A DNA stretch of 64,000 nucleotides, from contig OZ010593.1 of assembly GCA_963932145.1 (NCBI GenBank), positions 36,792,411-36,856,410 of the forward strand, written 5' to 3'. The notes under the pieces were generated by a model. It saw only the letters and a list, made by a program, of their open reading frames with translations, was not told where the DNA came from and searched no databases. A program made the position numbers and the translations under genes. Origin of the DNA: Acanthosepion lycidas. Taxonomy: Eukaryota; Mollusca; Cephalopoda; Sepiida; Sepiidae. Shown here in pieces: positions 23,024 to 34,310 of this stretch. Each line of letters opens with the position of its first letter. The first letter of the stretch is position 1.

Positions 23024-23024
<1 letters not shown>

Positions 23025-23055
<31 letters not shown>
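23025..23055. repeat. (AT)n microsatellite
   Basis: About 15 AT units. Confidence 0.9.
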
Positions 23056-23056
<1 letters not shown>

Positions 23057-23455
23057 CGCCTATCTGAATAAGTAAATGCAATATTCACAAATATATGTCA
23101 ATAATATAGACCAGAAGGACCCTTAAACACTCTATCGTTGATACGTAACATATCTTCATATTTTATGTAAGCATGCATTAAATACCCATACAGCCGTATA
23201 CTGTATGTCACGTTACAATGATTTTTCAAATAGGTTTTCATAACATCTATTTCGCTTAATCTTGTAGGGCTGAGCCCGTTGAAATATCTCTGTTTTGCTG
23301 ATTTTACAACTGGATCTAAACATATAAAGATGGCGTATTTCATATTACTATACCATTTCAATGAGGCAGACGTTAAACGAACGAGGGCGTTATCGCGTCC
23401 TAAGCCTTCCTGCCAACCTTCATTCTTTCATTTCTTTAAGCATAAATCTATAGAT

Positions 23456-23458
<3 letters not shown>

Positions 23459-23525
<67 letters not shown>
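23459..23525. repeat. (CT)n(AT)n microsatellite
   Basis: (TC)14 followed by (TA)n. Just downstream lies CTTCTTTTATGCACGTTTCGTTA, a motif also found beside the arrays at 25150 and 42815. Confidence 0.95.
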
Positions 23526-23529
<4 letters not shown>

Positions 23530-24667
23530 TGTTGAAACAGTGCATACCTTCTTTTATGCACGTTTCGTTAGAAACGACTGAATAGGTTTTGTGGTTAAGT
23601 TCTGTATATGTGTTTCATTTTATTCAAGGTTGAATACAATCATAATATATACAGAGAGACTAGAGGCAATCATAATAATATATAATGAACTGTTTCCAAA
23701 ATAAAAGGTTTATGAACAATATGCTGAAAGCGATATTAATAATCTATATATGCACTTTTAGTTTTTCACCCTGTAGCATCTTTCAATACACTATGATAAT
23801 CCTCTTGGACCTGTAAAACAGGTGTACCACCTTTCTTGACAGGGATGTTATCGGACATCTTGTAAAGCATGATAAATAGTCCAGGAATAAAGTAGACGGC
23901 TTTAGAAATGAGAGCAGAACAGCAGCCCTTATCCCTTAGAAGAAAATGTTGCTAGGGTCTCTTAAATCGATCACGATTACTATGGCAAATATTCTAACAA
24001 ATCTTAGTATCTACACGGCGAGGACCTACCATGCAGCAATGGCAAATCATCGACATTCAGATCGTAAATTATATCAATGGAACATATTTTAACTAAAGGA
24101 CAATTAACTAAAGTATATGGAATAAAGTATTTTTTTGTATGTACATGTGCCTGCATTAAATTCATTGGGCAGTAATTATCGAGTTTTTATTTATTTAGAT
24201 ATATAGACAGAGAGAGAGAGAGACCTGTGTTCGCGTGGAAACCTACAGTATATTCAGCAAACAGAAGCTGTTAGTTTTCTCTGCATACTTCCCTACCCAC
24301 CCACCCTACACCCTAACACACACACGCACACACACACACACTTGTGTGTGTGTGTGTTTGCGTACGTGCGTGTGTGTGTCTGTGCGATGTTTTTTTGAAA
24401 ACTGCCAAAAATCATAATTTTGAAGCAAGTGCTTCTTGCTTCATTAAGAATCTTCGACCATCAATATATATATATATATATTAAAACGAAAGATGGTCTC
24501 CGTATTCTTCTTATAATATGTAGATTTAATAAGCCTCTCGGTTAATGAAATGTTGAAATAAAACACAATGATAACCAATGTTGTCAATAAGATTGATGTT
24601 CTTGTATATTTCATATGAGGTACAAGGAATATCGTTTGGGAAATCGTTTGATGCCGTCACATGATCC

Positions 24668-24685
24668 TGCTATATATATAGAGAG

Positions 24686-24753
<68 letters not shown>

Positions 24754-24754
24754 G
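24668..24754. repeat. (GATA)n microsatellite
   Basis: GAGAGAGA followed by about 19 GATA units. Confidence 0.97.
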
Positions 24755-25027
24755 TACATGTTTCCGACAGATACATAGAAATATGAATTTTGTCTAAACA
24801 GGCCAACATCCACTCAAAATATCGAAAGATTTCAGTAGCAAAATACACTAAACCGAAATAAATCGGTGAGTTGTAAAAAAATTGAATTAAAATTAAAGAG
24901 ACCATTTAAAAATTGCTTCGTCTTTGGTTTGGAGGAGTTTCTTCTTTTATTTTTATTAGATATCTGAAGAATCTATTACGCTTCTGAAAACTTCCCCTCG
25001 ACAATATCGGTCAATTTTTATGGCTTC

Positions 25028-25036
25028 ATACATACA

Positions 25037-25131
<95 letters not shown>
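25028..25131. repeat. (CATA)n(TA)n microsatellite
   Basis: Nine CATA units followed by over 30 TA units, at the junction of the 1-kb dispersed repeat. The counterpart in the other copy (43331-43386) has TA only. Confidence 0.97.
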
Positions 25132-25135
<4 letters not shown>

Positions 25136-25546
25136 GTATATAGGTAGCAATCCTTCTTTCATGCACATTTCATTGAATACAACAGACAAGCTTCTTTGAT
25201 TTAGTTTTTTAAACAGTTTCTCACGTGATCTAATACTTTTTTCTGTTCAGATAAATTATAAAAAAAGCTGTGCAATTATTCTTTTTTTTCAAAGCGCTTT
25301 CGGCTATACATTTGGCAATTTTCAAGGTTGAAATATATTAACTGTTAACAAGAAATAATTTGTTGTAGTTATGTATTTATGTATTTATATGATGTTTTCA
25401 TTTTTAAAACACGGTCAAGATATTGTGTCCATGTTCATTGTTGATATTACTGAGTGTTGTTTTTTTTTGTTTTTACTAATAAGGCTTACATTATTTTTAG
25501 CCTTTTTTGCATGTAGATGATGCTATTATATTTGTGTATATATGCA

Positions 25547-25598
25547 CACACACACATACATACATACATACATACATACATACATACATACATACATG
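25547..25598. repeat. (CA)n(CATA)n microsatellite
   Basis: CACACACACATA followed by about ten CATA units. Confidence 0.95.
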
Positions 25599-25669
25599 GT
25601 AGGTATTGGTTGGTGTACCTGAAGAAAATAATCATATAATCTTAATTAACTGTCCGCACAATCTGGAGA

Positions 25670-26395
25670 AAAGGAAGCATTTTTATATTTCTATATGAAA
25701 AAGTACACATCACAGAAGAATATATATGATTTCCTATTTATATATAAAAAATATGACATGTTCGCATATTTCTATGTGAAAAAGTCAAACTCTAAAGGAA
25801 ATACAGCTCATATACTAATTTCCATATAAAGAATTTGAAATCTTTAGAAAATGCAACATTCTGTATATATTTCCATACAAAAACGTAAAAGCTGTTAAAA
25901 ATGTACAGAAAAAAGAAATGTAGCAGATTTTTATTTCTATAAAATAAATAAAAATCTTCAGAAAATGTGTTTTTGCATATTTACTTATAAAAATCACAAA
26001 TATTATTTCTATATAATGTCAAAATCAACATTTTTGCATTTTTCTACTTTTTTCTATTTTGAACTAAAACTGCAAAACCTGAAGAAAATGCGTCAATTTT
26101 ACTCATTTCTCTATGAAATGTGAAGATAAGAAGAAAATATAGTGGATTATATTATATCTCTTTGAAAAAAAATACCAAATCTAATGAAAAGGATAATTTT
26201 ATACATTTCTATGTACGATAGGAAACACCTCTGAAGAAAATATGACTTTTTTATATATATTTCTCTATGAAAAAGTCAAAATCCGATGAAAATGTAGATG
26301 TTTTTCTTATTTGTATATACAAAATACACAATCTAATGAAAATGTTATATTTGTGCACATTTATAAATAAAAATTCAAAAACTGGATGAAATATA
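25670..26395. repeat. Degenerate tandem repeat of about 55 bp
   Basis: About a dozen irregular units of the form ATTTCTATATGAAAAAGTCA, then AAATCTGAAGAAAATGT and a T-rich spacer. Examples lie at 25765-25800, 26100-26140 and 26255-26300. Units have drifted strongly and the period is uneven. It does not resemble coding repeats; stops occur in all frames. Confidence 0.8.
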
Positions 26396-26521
26396 TAAAT
26401 ATACATGCATACATACATGTGTACGCATTTTAGTTCACACAAACGTACCCGTATAAATAATCCGAGGCCAGCCGTATATAAACGTCCATACATACGTACG
26501 TAATTTTATTTCTATTTCTGT

Positions 26522-26524
<3 letters not shown>

Positions 26525-26568
<44 letters not shown>
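26525..26568. repeat. (TA)n microsatellite
   Basis: About 22 TA units into which the IS630-type element at 26569 appears to have inserted. Confidence 0.95.
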
Positions 26569-26571
<3 letters not shown>

Positions 26572-26948
26572 GCAGGGTGATTGAAAAATAACTCTCCATT
26601 TTAAAATACTTATAATTTTTTTTATTAACTATAATTTTTACAAGAAATGGATATGAGAGGGAAGCATTTAGCATGAAGTTTTATTTAAAGTTCAATATGG
26701 GGACCAGATTTCGCTGTCAGCTTTTCGAGCCGCCTTGGAATCGCGTCAACTGATTTTACCAGGAAATCTTGTGATATGGAAGACATGACTTATTGTATTC
26801 GCCCTTCAAGTTCTTTCAAAAACTTGATTTGGTTTGAAAGATTAGCTCCTTTAATCAACTCTAAAGAAAAAGTCACTAGTTGTTAAGTCAGAACTTCTGT
26901 CTGGCTACTCATGCATAAAACAGGAAGTTACTTTTCAATCACTCTGTG
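26569..26948 (-). mobile_element. IS630/mariner-type element, internally deleted (380 bp)
   Basis: Terminal inverted repeats: left CACGCAGGGTGATTGAAAAA, right end reverse complement CACAGAGTGATTGAAAAGTA, flanked by TA on both sides. The minus strand keeps the C-terminal tail of a transposase: DFLVKSVDAIPRRLEKLTA (about 26705-26765), ending in HIEL-stop, which is the usual C-terminal helix pattern of IS630-type transposases. The rest of the transposase is absent. Non-autonomous. Confidence 0.8.
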
Positions 26949-27039
26949 TATATATTTATATATTTTTGATAAAAATTTGCAGCTTGTTTAATGCATTGCA
27001 ATTATTCAACTAAGTAGTTTTTTTTTATCATATCATCAC

Positions 27040-27700
27040 AAGCAAGGTGATAATACCACTAAGACGCAAGGAGTTACTGGAAGTTAAAATGAGAAGACTT
27101 TAATGAGGAGTAAGGCCAATAAAAGAACAAGTCTCATGAAGGCAGAAGATGGTGGTTGACGTCGCATTTAAATTTTCGAAGATTGTAGGTGGGAGGGAAG
27201 AGAGTTCCACAGGCAAGAATCTCTGGAAAATAAAGTATTAGAATGGAACTTTCGGTTACATCTAACTAATTCAACAGTAAAACGATGACACCTGGTTTCC
27301 AATGTCGGAGTACATTTAAATTGATGCGGTCAAGATATCCAGGAGAAGAGTTCATTAGAATAATTGCCATGAAAATATTTCTAGAAAAGATAGAGAGAAG
27401 TCATGTCACGGCAAATAGGAAAGTGACTGGGTAGCACTGATAACATTAGACCCAGCTTTGGATCTTTTTTTTCTAAAATATCGAGATATATAGCAGGAAC
27501 ACTGTACCAGATATGGCAACAATATTCAATGCACGGATGAATGGTAGATTTATAAATTTGCAAGATGGATTCTGGATAGAAAAATTGTCTGGCACGACAC
27601 AGTGAACCAACTTTCCCAGCAGCAGACATACATTTTTAACGTAATTCGAACTCATATTTCTCTCTGTTTCTTAATCAGGCATGGGACCAGATATTGTAAC
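27040..27700 (-). pseudogene. Jockey-like LINE, RT C-terminal remnant (copy 1)
   Basis: The minus strand at 27381-27629 reads AAGKVGSLCRARQFF, ESILQIYKSTIHPCIEYCCH and IW, the widely conserved region just after the RT domain in Jockey-type non-LTR elements. A related C-terminal part with Tyr/Phe and Pro-Leu words continues toward 27040. The nucleotide sequence parallels 46645-47260 throughout (for example CACTAAGACGCAAGGAGTTACTG against CACTAAGATGCAAGGGGTTACTG). Frameshifts and stops make it inactive, and no catalytic RT domain is preserved. Confidence 0.8.
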
Positions 27701-27855
27701 TCCTAATATGTACCTTCCCCTATCAAATTAATTTTTTTTTCTGTGCGAAAGGTCTCCAAATGTTCAGCTTGTAACATATAACTTATAATGGGTAAGTTAC
27801 TTCATGCCTTTCTCTCTGGTCACGTGAGTTTCATTTTCAAAAGGCGATTCAATGA

Positions 27856-28041
27856 TGTGGGTGCCAAAGTTGGGCCCACAGAAGTAAAACACGGGACACG
27901 GATTAGATGTAAGAAAGATATATTAACAACAGGTTACAGAGATAGTGTAAGCAGAGCTTACTATAAGTTAGTGTCCAATATTGGTAGTCGTACTAGACTT
28001 TCACTGTCACTCTTTATCACTCTTCTCACTCTCTATCACTC
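27856..28041 (-). repeat. Gypsy 3' LTR, outer part
   Basis: Matches 38527-38712 closely, including GGGCCCACAGAAGTAAAACAC, AACAACAGGTTACAGAG and the CACTCTCTATCACTC run at which the LINE entered. Together with 35036-35109 it rebuilds the full 260-bp LTR length. Confidence 0.92.
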
Positions 28042-28770
28042 AATATTTATTTGTATAAATATATACAAAATGTGGCACAAGGCCTAAAAGGGGGATGGGG
28101 AAGGACGGTCTTCATCTGTCTTAATTCTAAACTTAGCTAGTCGCAGACACTGACCCAAACACGCCAACAATATTCCAATCACCAAAACAACACATTCACT
28201 CCTACCTTTCTTACTACGTCCACCATAATACCTCAAATTCTCGATGATGTCCTAACTAGACCCCTTATGTACGATTTTGTTCGTGGGGGGAGGGCATAAA
28301 ATCAACAACTTTTAAAATGATCCCCAAATGCGTATTTACAATATGACTGAAATATTTACAATAAAAACTAAACAAAACTGTGTTAGTAATAAAACCCCCC
28401 ACCAACCATAAATGTGGCAGAAACGTCAGTTAACTAGACGAAATCAATGCGGGACTAAGAAAATAAGTAAAAACATTCATTTCTCCAAGCATTCACACAG
28501 ACACACGAACATTCATACACAACAACAAATACGAAAAACCACACACACGAAAACAAAAGTCGTTCCGCATCCACCAGAGAACTGATATCACTGACCACCT
28601 TACAAGGGAGGGGATGGGGAATTAAACAAAAGAAAAATAGGGGCAGAAATAAAAGGGACCAATGCGCATGCATACCCTAGCTAAGTTTACTAGAAAAAAT
28701 TCAAAATACAAAACCTAGTCTAACCTAAAATCTGGGTGGGTTGCCTATGTTCAACCCTGTTATTCTGTAC
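28042..28770 (-). other. 3' untranslated region of LINE copy 3
   Basis: Colinear with 5361-6112 of copy 2. The small open frame at 28455-28673 lies within this UTR and is not conserved as coding. Ends at AATAAATATT without a poly(A) tail. Confidence 0.85.
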
Positions 28771-31700
28771 CTAACCGACATCTAAATGCCACTCTAGGTC
28801 AGCCCCTTTCAATCTACACATTCGCGCAAGATTCACCCAACTTTTGCCAAATTCCGATGAAGGGAGCCGCCGCCTTTCCGTCCTAATCTTGACTTTAAGC
28901 TGATGCTTAAAGAACAAGATCAGTTGGGAAGAGGTGAACTTCTCGCCCTCATGGAATCCCTTCTGATGCGTCGTCCAAATCACGACTCTCATAATCCCTA
29001 GTAAGCAACAGAACACATAGTGTTCAGCCTTCGTCAACTGCGGCACCACATTGCTACAAACAGAACTGGCTTCCAGGACAAAGAACTTTCCCTGCAGCAT
29101 GCGAACCATGAGGCCTTCAACAAACTTGCACAACGGCACTACCGTCTTGCACTGAAAAAAGGCGTGACCAATGGTCTCGATTTCCCGAGTACAGCGACGA
29201 CAGTTTGGATATTTCTCCAAGCCTGCTGAACAAAGTCTTTTACCGACACAGAGGGCCCCACGAATCATCAGCCAGGTGAGTGATGCCTCATCATTATTGA
29301 GACATTTCAACCCAGGCGCCCAAGGCCATATCGAGCGAGCCTCCTGCTTCGTAAGACCGAGCTCGTCGATCAGATCATCTTGAACGGACCCCCTAACTAA
29401 CAAGTGATACAATGCCTTACGAGACAACGCCTGGGCGTCGGAGAGGCCATCCGTCGTCCGTAAGAGGAGCTTCAAAGCACTACGACATTCGCGGTAGAAG
29501 GAGCACTCGGCACGAGGTCTACGGCCGGCCTCCTCCTCGCACGAGTGCACACTTCTCAGGGATGGGAAATGTTTTCGGACATCTTCTTTCCAAAAGGTGC
29601 CCACCTCATCCAATTCGCGACACATTCGGTCTAGAAAGGTAATGCGAAGCATATATTGACGAATCTCAATGCTAGGCATACCCAGACCGCCCTCAGAGGG
29701 ATGAAGGCAACATATCTCGCGACATACCATAGGGGCCTTGTCTCCCCACGAGAAAGAGAACAAGGTCCGGACTAATGACATTAGTCTGGCATACGGGAGT
29801 GGAAGCACAGAATCGGTAAAGGAGGATCGGATATATGTGTGAAACACATACCTCCGCCCTTCCCTTCAGGGAAAGTCTCCTCCGAGACCACAGATTAACC
29901 GCGATCTCGGCCTTCCCTTGCACCTCTGACCAATTCATTTCCAACTGGAGATCAGGATCGAACCAGACGCCGAGTATCTTGATCGGCCCATCCGTCCAGA
30001 GGAACGGTCCGGGAAGAGAAACTCCCTTCCACGCACCCAACCGCAAGCCTACAGACTTATGGCGGTTGATCTTGGCCCCTGTCACCATCTCATACCCACT
30101 GATCTCTTTTCTGCTCGACACAAGAACCGAAACGTCGTCAGCATAGGCAGAATACCTGGCTGAGGTGGAAGCCCCAGGCAGAGAAATTCCGCGCAAGACC
30201 GGATTCGCCTTTAACTTGCGAAGGAAAGGTTCCAACGCAAGAACGTAAAGCAGAGGCGAGAGCGGTCAACCTTGACGAATGGAGCGAGACAATACGAAAG
30301 GCTTCGATCTTACCCCATTCACTTCCACCAGCGCACCGGGGGTCGCATACAAAAGTCGGATCCAGGAGCGAAAGTCGGCTCCGAAACCGGCCGCCGAAAG
30401 GACAGCCTCCAGAAACCGATGGTCAACCCTATCGAAGGCCTTGGACTGATCTAAATCGATCAGCGCGGCTTCACTGTCGACTTGTTCTAAGATCAAGCGT
30501 ACCAAGTGAAGGTTATCCTGAATAGTCCTACCCTTCACAGCACAAGTCTGTTCAGGGCCAATCAGTCTAGACAGGACAAGCTGCAAACGGCTGGCTAAGA
30601 TCTTCGCCAAAATCTTTAAGTCCGTATTTAACATCGTTAAAGGGCGAAAGTTCCCTAATCCATCCCCACCGTTCTTGTCCTTACGCAGCAACTTGATCAC
30701 ACCCCTGGTGAAGCGTTGGGGTAAAGACCCCTGCTTCATCCAGTGGTTGTAAATCAGTTCCAGCAAAGGAACAAAAACGTGCGACAACCTCAAGTAAACT
30801 TCGTAGGGAAGACCATCTAGTCCCGGAGACTTATCCAGGCCAACCTGCTTCAGCGCTTCCCAGATCTCCGACTCTGTTATGGGACCCTCGCACCTAGCCG
30901 CTTCAGCTGCCGAGAGGCAGGGAAAGTCAGCTAAATAGGCGTCGAACTGAGCAGAGCTCAGACCGGGCTCCCTGGTGAAAAGATCCTGAAAGTAGTCCCG
31001 AAAGACCTCACATATGCCCGCGTTTGTAGTCACGGTCCGCTTATCCGGCAACGTGACGCACGCTATATGTCGCCTAGACGCGCTTCGATTTTCCTCTGCA
31101 CGCAGTTCAGCGGCCATATTCGTTGCCTCAGAAAACATTCTTTTTAACCTAGCCCTAACTACCAGAGCTTGATCCTTCTTGATAATCAAGGAGGACAACT
31201 CTGCCTTAGCTAAAGCTATGTCCCCACTAACACGGGATTTCACAGCCCGATCGACTTTATCTTCTAAAGCAGTTTGCGCCGCTAATCTATCTAGATTGAG
31301 TCGACGACTAAAATCGGCAGCAAACGTTCGAATTTTAGATTTAAGATTCCCCCACCAGGCATTTCCCACAACCGCTCCCCTCAATTCCCTTTGGATGGTT
31401 AGTAACAGCTGGTCCCGGAAACCCTGATCACCAAAAAGTGAACAGTTCAATTTCCAGTAACCAGCTAACTTAGCCTTAGGCTTATCTAAGTTTACACGGA
31501 CCCGGACAAGCCTATGACCGGTATAAACTATGTAATGGAAACTTGGACACCCTAAGAGACTACATCGACTATCCTAACTAAGACTCGGTCCAGGTAGCTC
31601 GCAAGCGTCCCAGGAGCCGAGTTGCCACTAGTTGTCCAAGTCTATGCTACCTCCCGAGGGTGTTCATTCCGAAACTTATCGACAAGATCAAACCCATCGA

Positions 31701-32204
31701 TAAAGTCCCGAAATGGTTTCACATCCGGGTTGTTAGTACCTTGTTTATGCCCTATACGATCTATATCGGGGTCAAGGACGGCATACCAATCCCCCGCTAA
31801 AACTACCCGACGAGACGTCGTCAAGAACGGCGCGATCTGCCGAAACAAAGCAGGCCGCTCGGAATGGGTATTGGGCGCATAAACCCCAATGAGACGTAGA
31901 ACCTTATCCTTTATGGTAACATCCAGCACGCAAAGTCTGCCCGCCGGATCCGCGAAGACAAGGGTACAAGCAGCCTTCAAAGACCTGCTCACTAGCCAAG
32001 AGACACCCCTCGAACGACCATCAAAACAGGCTGAATAAAGGGAGAACCCCTTAGACAGTATCTCCTCAGAGCATGAGAAGAAAACCGGGTCTCTTGTATA
32101 CAACATACATTCACCCCGAGGCGCTGAAGGTCACGAGTGAGCCTCGCCCTGCGAGACTCGAATCTCAGGCCCCGGACATTTAAACTGGCTAACCAGAGAG
32201 CCAT
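28771..32204 (-). pseudogene. LINE ORF2 protein: endonuclease, reverse transcriptase, C-terminal zinc motif (broken)
   Basis: Ancestral role: nick the target and reverse-transcribe the LINE RNA. Starts MALWLASLNVRGL 11 bp after the small ORF. The APE-type endonuclease follows: Asn in LNVRG, Glu in CIQET, GDW box at about 31783-31795, YLDRVLV, and the terminal GHRLV. The RT comes next with LDGLPYEVY, NFRPLTMLN, DLDQSKAFDRVDHR, RQG, and the catalytic YADD at 30134-30145. The C-terminus carries NCRRCTREIETIGHAFFQC. Breaks: frameshift near 32085, TAG at 31642-31644, frameshift near 31555, TGA at 30266-30268 (RQG-stop-PLSP, where RT elements usually have Cys), and a 2-bp deletion near 29821 compared with copy 2. 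The GDW box ends in Tyr where copy 1 has Asn, and the final box reads TGH where the family has SDH, so the endonuclease was probably dead even without the stops. Confidence 0.93.
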
Positions 32205-32215
32205 TGTGAAGCCGA

Positions 32216-32614
32216 TTAGGGTTGTCCTTCAGGATATAACATGGCTGGGGTGAGGACACCGACAGCTTGTCCCATCGAACCTGACATCATCTCAGTATCG
32301 AGAATATAACTCTGAGACAAGCCACCGATGTCCGCGGGATATGTTAACTTAAGAGCTCTATAAAGGGATGGGTTAACGAAAATAGGGACCCTCTCTTTGC
32401 ACTTTTTTGTCTCATCTAAATTATCCTCAAGGAGGACTACTGCTGGGGGCACCACTTTCAAGGAGGCCTTAGCCTCCTCTATCATGCCCCATATCTCCCG
32501 CGTACCCGGGCCAGTCCTCACGACGGTTAGCTGATTCCGGGCCTTAAAATTTTCCGGCACCTCCACATCTACGCCCTTGATGTGCCGGAAGTTCCAAATA
32601 ACTTTTAAGGGCAT
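32216..32614 (-). CDS. Small ORF between LINE ORF1 and ORF2 (132 aa), function unknown
   Basis: Open from ATG at 32612-32614 to a stop at 32216-32218, 28 bp after the ORF1 stop and 11 bp before the ORF2 start. The product begins MPLKVIWNFRHIKGVDVEV and contains PPAVVLLEDNLDET and PIFVNPSLYRALKLTYPADI. No zinc finger, coiled coil, transmembrane segment or known domain is visible. Its frame is +1 relative to ORF1 and is open upstream of its ATG past the ORF1 stop to about 32675, giving a ~30-bp overlap in which a +1 shift would extend ORF1. It is either a separate third ORF, a C-terminal domain of ORF1 cut off by a frameshift mutation, or the product of programmed frameshifting. It survives uninterrupted although ORF2 has at least five breaks. 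Confidence 0.6.
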   Translation of the reverse strand: MPLKVIWNFRHIKGVDVEVPENFKARNQLTVVRTGPGTREIWGMIEEAKASLKVVPPAVVLLEDNLDETKKCKERVPIFVNPSLYRALKLTYPADIGGLSQSYILDTEMMSGSMGQAVGVLTPAMLYPEGQP

Positions 32615-32642
32615 CGGGTTTTTTGTTTGCCCGAAGACCCTG

Positions 32643-34310
32643 TCAGACGTCTTCCCCCGGGAGATATGGTGGTTTTATTTTCTTTTTTTTCTCATCAGAG
32701 ACTGGAAGAGTATCGGGGCTTCTATTTCGTTTCTTTGGCGGAGACTGAGCGGGAGTTTGCATGGGTGTGTCTTTCGGTGTTGTAGAAGGTGTTATGCCGG
32801 AAGGTGTTTTTACGGGTGAAGGTTTGGAGGAACGAAGAGATTTTGCAGGAAAGTTTGTCAGAGATTTAGGCGGAGGTGGTTTTGTGAAATTTGATGAAGG
32901 GGAAGACGGGGCAGAGGATAGGGGGCCTGGTGACCCCAGCGATTTTTTATTTTTAGCCCGCTTGGCCTCCAATTTTTCTCTCAATTTTATGAGGTTCAGT
33001 ATTTTCTGCCAGCTTGGTTCGTTGAGTTTTTGGGTCTCAGTAGCTGTATCTGCATAAGACGCCGAGGCGTCGCCCTCAGAGCTGGTAGAGGGAATGGTGC
33101 TGTAGGTGACAATGTCCCCGGGGTCATGTTGGGACTGAGGAACCGCTGTTTGGGTCTTCCCCTTGCCCCTAACCACGAGGCACCATTCCCCCTCATCCTT
33201 CTCCTTAACCACACTTGTGGCAGGCGTTGGTTTCGGGGGTAATGTGGGTCTGGACCCAACCGAGGGATTTTCCCCAACGGTCCGCCCCGCAGCTAGGCCC
33301 ACTACAGGCGCCGCGGATTTTACTTTGTCGGTCAAGGGGTTATTTTGGTCGCCTGTGACCGGAACTCCAGGGGCCTTCTTCCCTGGGCAGGAGGAGGAAA
33401 GGTGACCAGTCTCTCCACACCTCCAGCAAGTTGGTCTCCTACCGGTCACTATGACCGGCATTTTCCGGTCACCAAACACCAAACAGTTGGGGACGGACTT
33501 GAAGGCCTCTTGATCCAGCATAATATCAAAAGTCCATCCCCCGTTCAAATTGTCGGAGAGTGCCCCTAAAATTTGGCCGTACTGCATAAAAAATGAAGCC
33601 AGGAGCTGTCCCGAAATTTGAGGAGGAACCTCGAAAACGGCCACCCTGGTCCGCCTTCGGCCTTCGTACTCTGTTCTTAGTATTACATCTTTCTTGATCA
33701 GCTCTTTCTTTGCCATGGCCAGGCAATCTTCTTGTGTGGGCAGCAGAATGTCCCACATGAAGAACCCTGTACCCTTAATTACTCTTTGGGGTTTAATCCC
33801 CAGGGACAAAAGTGATTTAATCATTGTGTCTTTAGTGGAGCGACAAATCTTTTTGTTTTTTTTTTTGTCCACCACAAAAACGGTCACCATTCTTTTTTTG
33901 AACACATCGAGCTCCTGGACAACATCGACGAACCCATCTTTATTTACAAGATGGGCGTAACCTTTCACCTTATCCAGGAAATCCGCCATGTTCAGAATAC
34001 AACTTGGTGGGGACTTCCAGCAAGAGGGCAATTCCTCGGCTGTCTTACTTTGTGCCTCCTTTGGCACCTCGACATTAGCTTCTCCTTTCTTGGAGCTAGT
34101 AACTCGGTCAGACTTCGGGCTACCATCAGCCCGCTTCTTGGCAGCTTTTTCAGGGGGGTTGGCTTTAGCCGCCGACCCAAAAAGGTCCTTTTTAATATTG
34201 GCCCGACTGGCACCGTCGGCCATATTGGAAACGTGGAGACTACCACCTGCGGGTCTTTTAAAATTATCGCCAGAAAAGGAGTTTGGTGGGGGGGGAAAGA
34301 AATTATACAA
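32643..34310 (-). CDS. LINE ORF1 protein, RNA-binding with CCHC zinc knuckle (555 aa)
   Basis: Uninterrupted. The first ATG gives MYNFFPPPPNSF; an ATG 29 codons in (MADGASRANIKKD) is an equally good start. Order: basic, Ala/Lys/Ser-rich N-terminus; a region from about residue 105 with NMADFLDKVKGYAHLVNKDG; a basic segment VDKKKNKKICRSTKD; an RRM-like or gag-like part with VFEVPPQISGQLL; and a CCHC knuckle CWRCGETGHLSSSC near residue 294 (plus-strand 33405-33446). Then comes a long Ser/Pro/Thr-rich low-complexity part with a charged helical stretch (ILNLIKLREKLEAKRAKNKK), and a lysine-rich end (SPPKKRNRSPD, SDEKKKKIKPP) that looks like a nuclear localisation signal. The role by family is coating LINE RNA in the ribonucleoprotein. 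Intact ORF1 next to a broken ORF2 suggests a fairly recent insertion. Confidence 0.85.
   Translation of the reverse strand: MYNFFPPPPNSFSGDNFKRPAGGSLHVSNMADGASRANIKKDLFGSAAKANPPEKAAKKRADGSPKSDRVTSSKKGEANVEVPKEAQSKTAEELPSCWKSPPSCILNMADFLDKVKGYAHLVNKDGFVDVVQELDVFKKRMVTVFVVDKKKNKKICRSTKDTMIKSLLSLGIKPQRVIKGTGFFMWDILLPTQEDCLAMAKKELIKKDVILRTEYEGRRRTRVAVFEVPPQISGQLLASFFMQYGQILGALSDNLNGGWTFDIMLDQEAFKSVPNCLVFGDRKMPVIVTGRRPTCWRCGETGHLSSSCPGKKAPGVPVTGDQNNPLTDKVKSAAPVVGLAAGRTVGENPSVGSRPTLPPKPTPATSVVKEKDEGEWCLVVRGKGKTQTAVPQSQHDPGDIVTYSTIPSTSSEGDASASYADTATETQKLNEPSWQKILNLIKLREKLEAKRAKNKKSLGSPGPLSSAPSSPSSNFTKPPPPKSLTNFPAKSLRSSKPSPVKTPSGITPSTTPKDTPMQTPAQSPPKKRNRSPDTLPVSDEKKKKIKPPYLPGEDV

Larger units (their letters stand above)
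24180..25190. repeat. About 1-kb dispersed repeat, copy 1
   Basis: Segments at 24180-24300 and 24745-25027 match 42665-42790 and 43040-43330 in the same order and orientation. The clearest block reads ATTTAAAAATTGCTTCGTCTT, then GAATCTATTACGCTTCTGAAAAC and TTCCCCTCGACAAT. Embedded GA, GATA, CATA and TA arrays differ between copies. No protein recognised. Confidence 0.75.

Noticed and set aside
28455..28673. 72-codon hydrophobic open frame on the minus strand
   Set aside because: Falls inside the LINE 3' UTR, and I see no sign of a conserved frame in copy 2.
32761..33405. Several plus-strand open frames of 70-98 codons
   Set aside because: They are antisense shadows of LINE ORF1.
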